NCBI GenBank assembly: GCA_029582155.1
Contig: CM055908.1
Location: 18,577,406 to 18,641,405 of the forward strand
Source of the DNA: Panopea generosa
Lineage: Eukaryota > Mollusca > Bivalvia > Adapedonta > Hiatellidae
Reading direction: 5' to 3'
Length of the DNA stretch: 64,000 nt
In this document: in pieces, positions 12,593 to 23,599 of the stretch
Layout of the letters: every line of letters begins with the position of its first letter
Numbering within the stretch: position 1 is the first letter of the stretch
The notes under the pieces: model-generated
The model's database searches: none
What the model was told of the DNA's origin: nothing
Seen by the model: the letters and a program-made list of their open reading frames with translations, nothing else
Translations under genes and position numbers: made by a program

Positions 12593-12910
12593 GTATGCCG
12601 CAGCGATGGTCTAGCGCTAGAGCCTCCGCCTCGCATGCAAAAGGTTCGATACGCGGCCGGATCATATCAAATACTTGAAAAATGGTAAAAAAGCTTCCTT
12701 GCTTGGCGCTTAGCATTAAGAGGAAAGTTTTGGGTCTGGTCTTCCCGGTTTCAGTATAATGTGACTTGGTTGGGTATCATACCTTGTGTCTGCTGCATGG
12801 TACCTGGTACAGAGTGAAAGCGTTTGGAATATTTGCTCATGTAGACATCGTCGCGATATAGCTGAAAAAATGTTCAAAGCGGGGCTAAACACCATACAAA
12901 TAAAACAAAC
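12593..12910 (+). mobile_element. Full-length tRNA-derived SINE with target-site duplication
   Basis: The head carries an A box (ATGGTCTAGCGCTAGAGCC) and a B box (AGGTTCGATACGC). It is followed by a body ending GCTAAACACCATACAAATAA and an A/C-rich tail. The element is bracketed by ACAGTTC at 12586-12592 and 12914-12920; extended, ATTACAGTTC versus ATCACAGTTC match at 9 of 10. A second copy in the opposite orientation lies at 50832-51185 and matches along the whole head and body, including the CTAAACACCATACAA end, which defines the family boundaries. The overall plan (tRNA head, conserved centre, simple tail) resembles invertebrate SINE superfamilies such as MetaSINE or RUDI, but I cannot assign it without a search. 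Frames inside it on the minus strand are artefacts. Confidence 0.9.
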
Positions 12911-12920
12911 ATCACAGTTC

Positions 12921-14090
12921 AAGCAATAAAAAACGTCAAACACTTCAAATATTGCAACGGGTTAGTTTATAATTATATCTAGATTTCGTTATAATTACAG
13001 CTCTGGTAAAAAAGCCATTAACTAACAGTCACCAAAAGTATTATGGCATAAATGTTTTAAAATATTAGCAGGAAACTATTCATTAAAACTTTTTTACAAG
13101 CAGAACAGAACATATTTTATTTCGTAACATAGAATGTTGTAAAGCATAATTCGAAATAGGTCATTACGACCCGTGATCAAACATTTCAGAATATTATTAA
13201 TACAAATATACATTAAATGACTGATATAATTATTGCTATCAAACATACAAATTGGGTGTAACATGTATCTTATATGTGATATCAATATCTAATAGTATTA
13301 GAAACACTGCACATCTATTGGTACCTTTGTGCTAGCATATTTATTTTAAAAAGGATTTACTCCTTTACTACTACTAGAACGACATGGGGAGTATATATTG
13401 CATTTTAACAATGAAGAATCTTATTTTATTGATTAACTATTGAGTTCTATGAAGTAAAAAAGGGGACCCCTTGAAGCACAGAGAATACAACCAAGAAAGG
13501 AAAACAAGAGAATGTGTTGTGTTAAGGTTGTTTACTTTGAAACACACTCCACAGATATAAACCCAATACGCTATTTTAGAGACTTTTGAATGAGTTGCTG
13601 CGTAGTACCAAGTTACGTTACCTGAAATAATAATAACAGTAACTAAATATTAAACCTGATGAAGGTTCTATAACTTTGTATAAAATTTTCTGAAATTAAA
13701 GAATTATTTTTTTTACAAAATAATTACATTTTCAATTAATTGTGTTAATACTGGAAATTGGTTATTGAAATTGATTTGTATTGTTGCAGTTTTGACTGTT
13801 GTGGTTACAGAGTCGGTCGAATGCTACAAATAGATTTAAACATAGTATTTACATTTTTTATTATGCAAAATTGTATATGGTTTTTTTTCTTTGTTATTTT
13901 CATCTATTTTCTTGAATATTGAGTTCAATAACTGTATTGAAGGATCCTATTGCGACAACTCCGGGCAGTCTACAAACAATATTACCTTTATAACGTTGTG
14001 ATAAACCAGACTGTAGCTTGTCATAAAGCATGTCATCAAAACATTTTATCTTAGTATAAATATGAACTCATAATACACAGTGATCAAAAA
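12921..14090. other. AT-rich non-coding DNA
   Basis: No coding or repeat structure beyond a short palindrome AAGGGGACCCCTT near 13460. Confidence 0.5.
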
Positions 14091-14094
14091 AAGT

Positions 14095-14388
14095 GTGTAT
14101 ATGCTACAGTATAACTGTAAACTCCGGTATTATATGTCAAATTGTATATATGCTACAGTATAACTGTAAACTCCGGTATTATATGTCATGGTGTATATAT
14201 GCTACAGTATAACTCTAAACTCCGGTATAATATGTCATGGTGTATATATGCTACAGTATAACTCTAAACTCCGGTATAATATGTCATATTGTATATATGC
14301 TACAGTATAACTCTAAACTCCGGTATAATATGTCATGGTGTATATATGCTACAGTATAACTCTAAACTCCGGTATTATTTGTCATATT
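14095..14388. repeat. 49-bp tandem repeat, 6 copies
   Basis: GCTACAGTATAACTSTAAAC plus TCCGGTATWATATGTCATGG recurs with starts at 14103, 14152, 14201, 14250, 14299 and 14348, exactly 49 bp apart. The copies differ at few positions, so the array looks young. Confidence 0.96.
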
Positions 14389-14410
14389 CAATTTGTTGCT
14401 CTTTATTAAA

Positions 14411-14486
14411 CGTTGTGGAATGAATGGTCCATTGGTACAGCATCGAACCCTTCATCGGAGGGTAGTGGGTTTGATAAGCCACAACG
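14411..14486 (+). ncRNA. Degenerate tRNA-like sequence
   Basis: CGTTGTGG at 14411-14418 pairs perfectly with CCACAACG at 14479-14486, giving an acceptor-stem-like pairing at a total length of 76 nt. An A-box-like TGGTCCATTGG and a weak B-box-like GGGTTTGATAAGCC lie between. The T arm does not fold properly, so a tRNA pseudogene or SINE head is more likely than a working tRNA. Confidence 0.35.
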
Positions 14487-14489
14487 ACT

Positions 14490-15955
14490 ATGTTTGGTGT
14501 CCTTTGGCAATGGACATTATCTGTATATGCTTAGTAAAGGTCCTATATATAAAGAATAAGAAAGTGACTTGTCTAATTTGTTAGAACTTGTTGCACAATC
14601 GATGTAAAATAAAAAAATAAACAAAAACATGTATTCAATACCGATTTAATGGTAGCCTACGGCCACATTGATACTTGTATATGAAAAACGCAAGCGGGTG
14701 TCGGTAAATCTCGCAGCTCGGCCCATTTAATAAGTGCAAATAATACATAACACCTCCCACCGTTATGGTGAAAGGGCGCGAGAATGCAGCAGCAGACAGT
14801 CACGTTTGCTAGTTCAATCAATTCATACAAAATATAATTCAATACAATATTTGCAAAACTGTGTGTCAAAGTGAGAGAAAATCTCAATTGATTATATTCT
14901 AGTTCTAAATAAAATGTAACCTTGACTACTGATAGCAGCAGTTTATTGAATTTTATCTGTTACGAAAGCAGTTGCAGAATCGACCTTCAAATAATTCATC
15001 ATATTTTTATTTCACAGCGGTACAATCAATATAGAGTATTATTTCAAAATAATTTACATTTTTATTAATAACACTGTAAAGTTTTGAAGCATTTTGTTTG
15101 CCTATCCAAGAGATTTTATTTATATTTGAATTAAATGACATCGGTATGAAAATTTATCATTCTCATTAACAGAACTTTGACTGGGTAAATTGATGCAAGC
15201 TGGTTAAAAATGAACATGATTGCTTCGTGACGTGCTTCAATTGTTTATTGAATGCTGCTGTTTGAGTTATTGTTGAAGTCATGTGTGCTGTTTTTACTAA
15301 TTTTTTATTATTGTATCGATTACGTAAAATGAGAAAAAAAACGTTAAAAATCACACATATAACTGGTGACAACCCGAACTATTTCGAAACAATTATGAAT
15401 TTATACAATTAAATTACACATACATGGCGTCATTTTATTGACATTGTACGATTTACATGAATTTATAAAAAAAATGTATGTAACTCGAATATGTGTGCCT
15501 TTTATTTCAAAGGACCATAGCAAAGTATCAAACTATTTTTTAATTTACTGGTGTCAAGGACTTGTATAGAAGGATGATTAACTTGCATCTCCTGGCTAAA
15601 TGTTGATAAAACAGCACACGAAGGATTCATAATTTGCAAATTAATCATCCATAATTCACAGGCAACTGATTTCTTGTATATAAACTTTAAGTTGTATATA
15701 ATCTTAGATGTTTAAACATGTTTCGATCACGCAAAATGCTCTTGAATTAAAGATATTGAGGTTTGAAGGAAATTTTATCGTAATTTGTCGTTTTTTAACT
15801 GCAGTGTACACATTTTGTAATCGCAAATACTTCAACAATTTTAAACGCAACTTTCTGGCAATGGTATTGTTTTGATAACAATTTCATTCTGCAGTGTAAG
15901 AATTTTGATTTGTGTTCCTGAGATGAATGGAAGTGAAGATACATTAGAAACGATA
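14490..15955. other. AT-rich non-coding DNA
   Basis: A less AT-rich patch at 14650-14880 gives a 76-codon minus frame without recognisable features. No RNA or repeat arrays seen. Confidence 0.45.
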
Positions 15956-15960
15956 TATTG

Positions 15961-16000
15961 CGAGATTTTGCGTGAATACGCGAGCGTTCACAAAATCTCG
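15961..16000. other. Compact 40-nt hairpin
   Basis: CGAGATTTTGCGTGAA pairs with TTCACAAAATCTCG: fourteen pairs with a two-base bulge and a loop of about 10 bases (TACGCGAGCG). It is one of the strongest short hairpins I noticed in the window. It could be a transposon relic or a structured RNA; no family is recognised. Confidence 0.6.
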
Positions 16001-16663
16001 ATCAGTTGCCTTTCCCTCTCTTTATAACCCCTTGCTGGTATTACATTTCAGTTGTAATTTTTTATTACATACACAATGGGGCTTGGGGTTGATGTTCGCT
16101 AAATTGTGTTTCGTCACTGAGTGGTAATTTTGCTAGTTTTACTAAAAACATCAAACAAGCAAGTTTTGTGAATGTTATTAGAACACTCTTCGAGATATGG
16201 TGTATATTAATTAGAAATAACCTTGTTAACATAAGCATCTGAGCACTTTTTGCCTTAAGATATGTATTTGGGTTAATCTGAATGACTGCTTAAGGTAAAT
16301 TTGTAGATGAAATCTCTATAAAAATGGCTGTTACATGGGACACGACGTGTAAATATTAATTCAGTTGTATCCTAAAAAACATATCTAAGATTATTGAACA
16401 CATTCTAGGGGTTACATTCCGACATTTTATATTGCGAATATGATTTTATTTAACATAGAAAACATAGAATTTGTGGCGGTACTAATATTAGAAACAATTG
16501 ATAAATTTACATAGTTTAATAAACATACTTCTAAATCACATCGATCAATATAATCATTTCAATGTAGACCAATATAAGTGTATTGATATTAACGAATCAT
16601 ATATCTAAAGTTTGTAGTTTAATAGTTGTAGTTTATAAACAGTACTGTAGTTCAACACGAATA

Positions 16664-17672
16664 TAAACCGATTCAGCTATTTTGAAACTACGTCAATCTA
16701 TTTTTAGATGGAACCTTCCGTATAAGGGATGTTTGTAGTATGACAGCAGATATATCTGTTGCATAAACTATAAAATAAACTAGATAATAATATAAAGTGT
16801 GTTGTACTACAGTCTGTTCCGATAGCGTAGTGGTAATGGTTTGAACTGTCAACCCAAATGTCGCGAGTTTGAGCCTTATTTATGTTGATTTTTTTAATTT
16901 ATTTTCCATAAAAATATCCCAGTGTACTGTTTCAATGTGTTTTTTAATTTGGTAAGTGTTGGTAGCAACCTCTTCTATATATACATTGCCTGTATACAGG
17001 TCTCACTTTTTTCCGCATAATTAACTCAACAGAGGACAATCTATGGGAACAATGCACTTTAAGAACCATTGATAATGTATCCAGTGTTCAAGAAGCGCAT
17101 GTCTCTATATGTAGAACAGTACAAAATTAATTGTTATGCAAGACTTAAAGCGTAGCGTCTCACCACACCAAGTCAAAATCATCTAAAACAATTCTGTCTG
17201 ATTGAGACTTCCGAGGAGCCTCCAATGCCGACTTGCTGCTGCGGTTTACAGCTGATGTAATATGTACGTGTGCATATGAACATTGTAAATAATTTTTCTC
17301 CGCGAACGTTGATTAACACAAAAAAACGTTGCATTTTATTAATTTTGTAGTTGTTTTAACGGACAATAGTATAACACAGTTAAAATTATGTATCAAGACA
17401 TTCTGATACATTTAAGGCAAAGTAAAATGCAAATAAAAATTCAACTCGAGAGGTACGTCTCGAACTGGTGATATTTGGGTTGACAGTTAAATCCGTTACC
17501 ACTACGCTATCGGAACAGACAGTGGTACAAACACTTAATATTGATTTCTAGTTTATTTTATAGTTTATGTCACAGATAAATCTGCTATCATACTACAAAC
17601 ACCCCTAATACGGAAGGTTCCAACTAAATATAGAATGACTAAGTTTCAAAATAACTGAATCGGTTTATAGTA
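16664..17672. mobile_element. Foldback element with tRNA-like boxes in both arms
   Basis: The left arm (about 16664-16900) and the reverse complement of the right arm (about 17420-17672) align throughout. Both begin TATAAACCGATTCAG, then TTTTGAAACT, GGAACCTTCCGTAT and TTTGTAGTATGA. Both then reach GTTCCGATAGCGTAGTGGTA and CAACCCAAAT, ending at a B-box-like GAGTTTGAGCC (left) or CAGTTCGAGAC (right). The arms are therefore about 230-250 bp with an internal region of about 520 bp. The inner part of each arm carries an A box (TAGCGTAGTGG) and a B box in tRNA spacing, with GTC at the anticodon-like place, directed inward. The outer ends are flanked by TA. No transposase is present, so it is non-autonomous. 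Confidence 0.8.
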
Positions 17673-17679
17673 TATGTTC

Positions 17680-18405
17680 TTTGATAGTTTCGCATTGATA
17701 TTTTCTTTAAAGTTGATAATTTGTCTTTAAATGCATTTCTTCTTAGTTTGGCTTCTAGGGTTATAAGCTTCTCTTTAACGTTAATCCAATGCTTCTAGTT
17801 GTAATTAATCCAACATGAACTTGAATGCGTGTGTGTAGTACTGAGGTTTTTAGTTCTTCGCAAGGTTATAACCTGAATGCTGTCAAATATGCTTTATTTA
17901 TACTTTACCTATATTTCTTATAGCACATCACAAATATTTAAATACGATAAACTCAAAATTATATTAAAACATTTCTCACATATATTTATACTAAAAACAA
18001 ATTTAAATATGACATTTTAATAATTTCCATATAATGCTTATACACAAATGCACATTGACATACTTAGTGAATTTACTCCCTTTATAGTCTTTTCTAAGAT
18101 CATAATTTATCAGTTTAATTGTAAATAATAAGTTTTGATCACTTAATAATCGCGAATTCCGCGACAGAATTGATAACTATAAGCTATTGACTGGGACGTC
18201 GTCTCGACCCTTATCTCATTTCAGGTACTAATGTCTTACCAATCTTTGCACATGGCCGTCAACACATTGTTATACATATAGAATAAAATCATTGATGAAA
18301 CAAACGACAAATTTGAATGAGTGAAAAAAGTGCACTTATATTTCCTGATTGCACATTGTGTTTTTCACACGTCGCGTTTAAATCACTTCGGCCCGGAGGG
18401 CTGGT
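17680..18405. other. AT-rich non-coding DNA
   Basis: No reading frame, tandem repeat or RNA recognised between the foldback element and the MITE at 18.4 kb. Confidence 0.5.
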
Positions 18406-18410
18406 TCATT

Positions 18411-18832
18411 AAGGTTTCACTACACAGTTGAATTTTGTTCTTTGTTCTATATAAAATAAGGTCTAGGATTTCAATGGTAAAAAAAGAATTCCACATAGAA
18501 TTTTTCTCATAGCAGGAATGTATACCCACATAAAAATGCACAATAACTGGTAGGTTGTCCACATGTTTTTTTTTAAAAAGGGTGCAGTGACAGTCTTCAA
18601 ATGCTCATAAATACATGCATATGTTGAAATCCTATAAAAGTCACTTTTTTAACACCAGTGATGTCTGATTGCACTCTATGCTATGCCAACTTGCTCTGCT
18701 CATCTGCAGCAAGTAATCACAACCACTATGAACCATTTTGAAAATATTTCATAACCAAAGTACATAGGCCTTTTTTTAAAGCGTAAGAATGCTACCGTGG
18801 CAAAAAAGGGGCGCAACTGTGTAGTGAGACGT
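18411..18832. mobile_element. MITE with about 20-bp inverted ends (family M1, full copy)
   Basis: The left end is AAGGTTTCACTACACAGTTG. The reverse complement of the right end is GACGTCTCACTACACAGTTG, so about 16 of 20 bases match. The internal sequence has no coding capacity. The left 250 bp recur at 44620-44893, and a right end recurs at 32041-32066, showing that it is a dispersed family. Confidence 0.75.
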
Positions 18833-18834
18833 CA

Positions 18835-19110
18835 TTGGCAGAAATAGTGAGCCGGATAACGTCGACTTCGAACAAAGGTGAAAATATACAACGGAAAATA
18901 AAATTTATTTATGTGATTTATCTTCTCTGAATTTAATTCACACTGATAATAACTAGTCCACGCGCGTACTCAGGCATACTTACGAACGCAAATGCATACA
19001 GTTCGCCAGCAAAGGTGAAAACAGAAACTCCAACTGTGCATTAAAACTAAAGGATGAGAGGACTATGTGCTTATTTCTTTCGAATATATCTTTTTTACAT
19101 GGTAATTTTA
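18835..19110. other. Non-coding spacer
   Basis: Nothing recognised apart from AAAGGTGAAAA occurring twice (about 18875 and 19011). Confidence 0.4.
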
Positions 19111-19116
19111 TCTATT

Positions 19117-19150
19117 CCCCCCCCCCCCCCCCCCACCCACACACACACAC
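19117..19150. repeat. Poly-C run followed by CA microsatellite
   Basis: Eighteen consecutive C residues (19117-19134) run into CACCCACACACACACAC. Frames crossing it give proline/glycine homopolymers and are not genes. Confidence 0.97.
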
Positions 19151-19900
19151 TCCCCATACTTGCATCGCTGTTCATATCTGGCGTACAGTTGAAACCCATT
19201 CAGGTACGCCCCTGTATACTTTTTTGATTCGCCCAAGTGCACACTACATATTACTTTAGATGAACCAATGGCAGGTGATGGCATGCACCTGGAAAACAGT
19301 TGAAAAACAGCAAAAGGATAGAAACGGTCAGCTAAAAATTCGACCACATGTTTACCAATTTCAATACTGATAATAATCTGACGTCATAAAACACACATTT
19401 GTGAATTGCAGAGTAATTTACTAAATTGATACAGAACGTCAAAATGTCAAAAAATAGTCGGAACGCAAACATTAATGGTTACATTAAATACTGTAATTCT
19501 ATGTTTGTTGATATCAACGAAACATAATAAACAGTTTATTTAATTGCTGTTGACTGGTATTGAAAATAGTTCACTCGTTGTTTGAAAATGTGAGGAGAAA
19601 TCGTTATTGATCGATCGTGTTTTCTCCGGTAACTGAAAACTACCATTAATTACATTGTATTAACACCTCGGCTATACACATTAGATATTTTATAATGACA
19701 GCAAAATGTATTAATATTTTATATTTGAGCTTTGCATTTGTTATTTTATTTATTTAATGTGCTTTTTATTAGAAACAATATGCATGTCGTATTCACATGC
19801 ATTCTATTATAAGATAAAACATATTAAAATGCGTGTTATGAGGTTTTTCACGTTTGTATAAATACGAAAAAATTGTAGTCATACTTGCGACTGCTATTTT

Positions 19901-20045
19901 ATAATGCATTTGCCGTGCTTGACAACTATTCCGGCGACAGTTTCACATCCCGAGGGAAATGTGATATTGTTATCATATTTTAAATTGTTATACAACAGAC
20001 TCCCTGGTGCAAACAGCATCATCCAAAGGGTTAGTGTTGCTGTTC
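19901..20045. repeat. Dispersed repeat family B, copy 1
   Basis: AATGCATTTGCCGTGCTTGAC ends, CATCCCGAGGGAAATGTG, and GTTAGTGTTGCTGTT align in order with 48714-48872. In one plus frame it reads SHPEGNVILLSYFKLLYNR, comparable to SYPTGHVALLSNYPLTDNR in copy 2. Confidence 0.5.
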
Positions 20046-20159
20046 CACGGGCTGATTGCCTGTCTTTGCAATTAGAATTTTCAGTTTTAGCAGAATGTCA
20101 TTTGCAAAACTGTTGCTTAATTTCCTATTATATTCACATCATAATTCTAAATTAAATAT

Positions 20160-23100
20160 CGATTTTAAACGCTTTTACAAAATAACGACTTGAAAATGAC
20201 GTTATCTATTTTAATAGGAAATGATATTTGTTTTGCAGGAACTATATCTAGAGCTTTAAAACTTTTGATATTAAACCTATATGTATATTTGGATAATTAT
20301 TTGTGAACAACCAGAAAATATCTACAGACCAAACTATATTTCATAGAGAATCTTAATTGGAGAAACATATAGGTAAACCCAGTCAAACAAAGAAAGATAA
20401 GTAAGTAAATATTATATTATTATTTGTACATGTAGCATGATATACAGATATAGCATTTTAAACACCACATCCGGCCCACTGGACCTATAGATCACCTATA
20501 CAAATAATGTATAATAATATATGATTTTACATGAAATTATGTTTGCAATTAAACATCATCAAAATATAAATCATACATACAAGGTAATTACATAACAACA
20601 TATTATTTACGGCTGTTTGGTTCAATCATTGGTTATATATTGTACTTCTTTTTCTTATATAAGCCTTAACAATATACGTATTTGCTTGTGACAAAATATA
20701 CACATTTATCAACATCGTCCATACCATTAAACTGCATATTTGAAAATTGTTCATTTAAAATGTCTGCTGTAATATCATCGTAAAATGTGCACTGAATAAT
20801 GAATGAATAATAACTGTTTTCAAATCACTGCACCAGTTATTTTACACTTGTTATAGTCCATATTACAGACGAGCCTGGTTAGCCTATTGTCATCAAACAA
20901 TACAAATATGTTTTAGTATCGAATCATTGATACCGAAATCCTGCATTTGCAGTGATCGCAAGTTCCGGGGCAAATCTGTGTACGTCAAGAAAGTAACTGT
21001 AAAGCTCGATATTGCACATTGTCTATTGTTTTGTAATGTTTAAATTCCCATACTGACGCACAGTAGTCAAATATTGTCATAATACACGATTCAAATAGTT
21101 TATTATAGGATTTAAATCCAAAGAGTTTGTAGTTGTGTATATTTTAAGTTATTTTCCCTAAAGTATGACTGGCGCCCTTCGAATATATTTCGGTTATAGC
21201 ATCTACGTATAATACAATATATACTTACACTAGGTGATATAAACTAGTAAACACAAAATATGACATCAAGCAGTGTAAAATATTCATAATCGTATATTAT
21301 TTAAATACACAATATATATCTAATATGTGCTTATATGCCAATACAATATGTTTAAGCTGACAAATAGCATCAGAATGTCAAACAAAGCATTCGAGATAGG
21401 CTATTTGAGGAGTACCAAAGTACGCGCAGCTGCAATTAACCAAGCGTTCTATATCAAAGAGAAAATGTGATTTATATATAATTTAAAATGCTCCGTGCTT
21501 TGAATGTGATAACTCCTCAGGGGCATTTACTAATTTTCTTTGTTATTCTAACATTATTCATAAGAGTGATTGAAATGAAATGTATTATAAATGATGTTCA
21601 TAGTGGGTGTCATTTGACTGCTACATATCATGTTGGACATATATATCTTCTGATCGTAATTGAGCAAGTTGATGTGAAATGTGTATGAGTTATGTGCATG
21701 AGGAATGTGAGTGTCCTTTGAATGTTATGTTATTTTTTTAATTCCAGTCGGTTTATACTTTTGAAATTATTTTTTTACATGTAGTGTATTCATTTAACGC
21801 AATTTTTTACTCATTAATTGTTATACGGCGTTCATTTGTTTACCGGGTGAGGGGCGAAGAAGACCACAGAAAGTTTCTGAGTAGAACTTTGGTTTTCCTT
21901 ATATGATCTTTCAGTGACTTATGGTTTAATTGACATTCTAATACTGCCATAACTTTTTTTCTCCATGTACGTGTGTGTATATGATGATCAAAGCTATATC
22001 AGAACGGCGTAATATTGTAATTCATCAGAACATGTCAAATGAGAGATTTTAAAACTAACATTTATTAAGCTATTACTGTTCTCCTAAATGAAACCGTAAC
22101 CAAATTCGTAGGTTTTTCACAATTAGAAACAAAACTATCCGTGCCAGCTTTTACACTCCCTACTCAGCGGACAATTACCGCTTGACTTATTGGTATCATT
22201 TCGTGCTACATGATCGGATTTTCAATTATCGGATACGGCAACATGTACTTATTGTTACTAAATATAATAAACGGAAACTTGCCAGTACGCCATTTTGTTA
22301 AAACAGACTAAAAAAACATTACTTTTGATTTTCGATCTAAATATTGCAAAGTAGTGTAGGACACTTATTCTAAAATTATAGTATATGATGCAAATACGAA
22401 ATTAAAACTTCATTAAGTGTATTTCGAGTTCTGACTTTCATTATTATTTTTGAATATACATAAATGACCATAATTTTCGCGAAAACCTTTTTGACTAGAA
22501 ATGCGAAATGTATTTAATTCAATCAATTTAAAATTCATGAACATAAGTTAACATTGCCGTGTGCACATGTATGTGATTCATAAATTTATTTCAGCAATAG
22601 TAATGTGCATACTGTAGCATGTTTTCTGAATATCATGGTGGTGTTATTCTTAATCAACTCAGACGTTTCTTAAATTCATGGTTTTACTTTGCATAAATAT
22701 CTTGTTAAATGCATTTATAATACCACTATTATTTGTATCAACGGTTTCATAAAGTACATACTATAGTTTATCTTAAAGTTTCCTCTGATATATCCGTTAA
22801 CCTTACATATTATATTAGTGTTTTAATCATAAACTATTTCGTAGTTAATTTTTTTATCTAATCTAAAAATCCGTAAATTTTGAATCAGTTCCCACCAGTC
22901 TTAATATTAGCTTAGATAGCAAAGGACCACAGGGAAATACTTGACAACAGTAAAATTGAACGATTACAATATAGAGCAAAGAATATGTGTTATAGAATCG
23001 ACCTGTACTTTGTGGTTCAATCATATCTAGGTCCTTGACAAAAACTTATTGCATATTTGCCAAATGATGAATTCATTTCGGAAGACATATATATTTTGTA

Positions 23101-23360
23101 CGAGCGGTAACAACTTCTATGGAAATAAGACAATTAAATCTAAATTGACTTGAATTGTAAATTCAAGCATTAAGACGTTTATTGCCGGAAGTTATTCTAT
23201 TAACGACATGCTGTGAAGGACATTTTGAGCAATAAAATCTTGTAAATCGTGCATATATGAAAGTGTGGGGATTATTTTGCATTCTGCGGTATGCTGATTG
23301 ATAATGTAAAACTATTTTTATAGAAATGTTGGATCAATTTGTCAATTTATTGTCATTGTT
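20160..23360. other. AT-rich non-coding DNA
   Basis: About 3.2 kb without supported genes, arrays or RNA. The 66-codon frame at 21488-21688 starts with ATG and contains a hydrophobic stretch (LLIFFVILTLFI), but it is isolated, AT-driven and similar to nothing I know. Confidence 0.45.
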
Positions 23361-23404
23361 TTTAGGTCGTATAGACGAGCGTTTACAATGGAGATTATAA
23401 GGTT

Positions 23405-23564
23405 CGTTTACAGTATTTTGTACAATATGGGAATATATTGTACGAGTAAGTATTGTGCTGGAAACCATATTGAACGAGACGCCGTTGGCGCCGAGTCCAA
23501 TTCGGTTTTCACCACACTACCTACGAGTACAATATATTCCAAAATTGTACAAAACACTGTAAAC
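23405..23564. mobile_element. Near-palindromic foldback element, about 80-bp arms
   Basis: The left arm reads GTTTACAGTATTTTGTACAA, then GGAATATATTGTACGAGTA. The reverse complement of the right arm reads GTTTACAGTGTTTTGTACAA, then GGAATATATTGTACTCGTA. Homology runs on to a GC-rich centre (GTTGGCGCCGAG) with little or no spacer. Weaker similarity may extend outward to about 23367 and 23590. An 80-codon plus frame crosses it and is an artefact. Confidence 0.75.
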
Positions 23565-23599
23565 TTATATTTTTATTCTATACCTCAATCTAAACGAAA

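Noticed and set aside
14411..14486. Functional tRNA gene
   Set aside because: The acceptor pairing is good, but the T arm and B box are broken.
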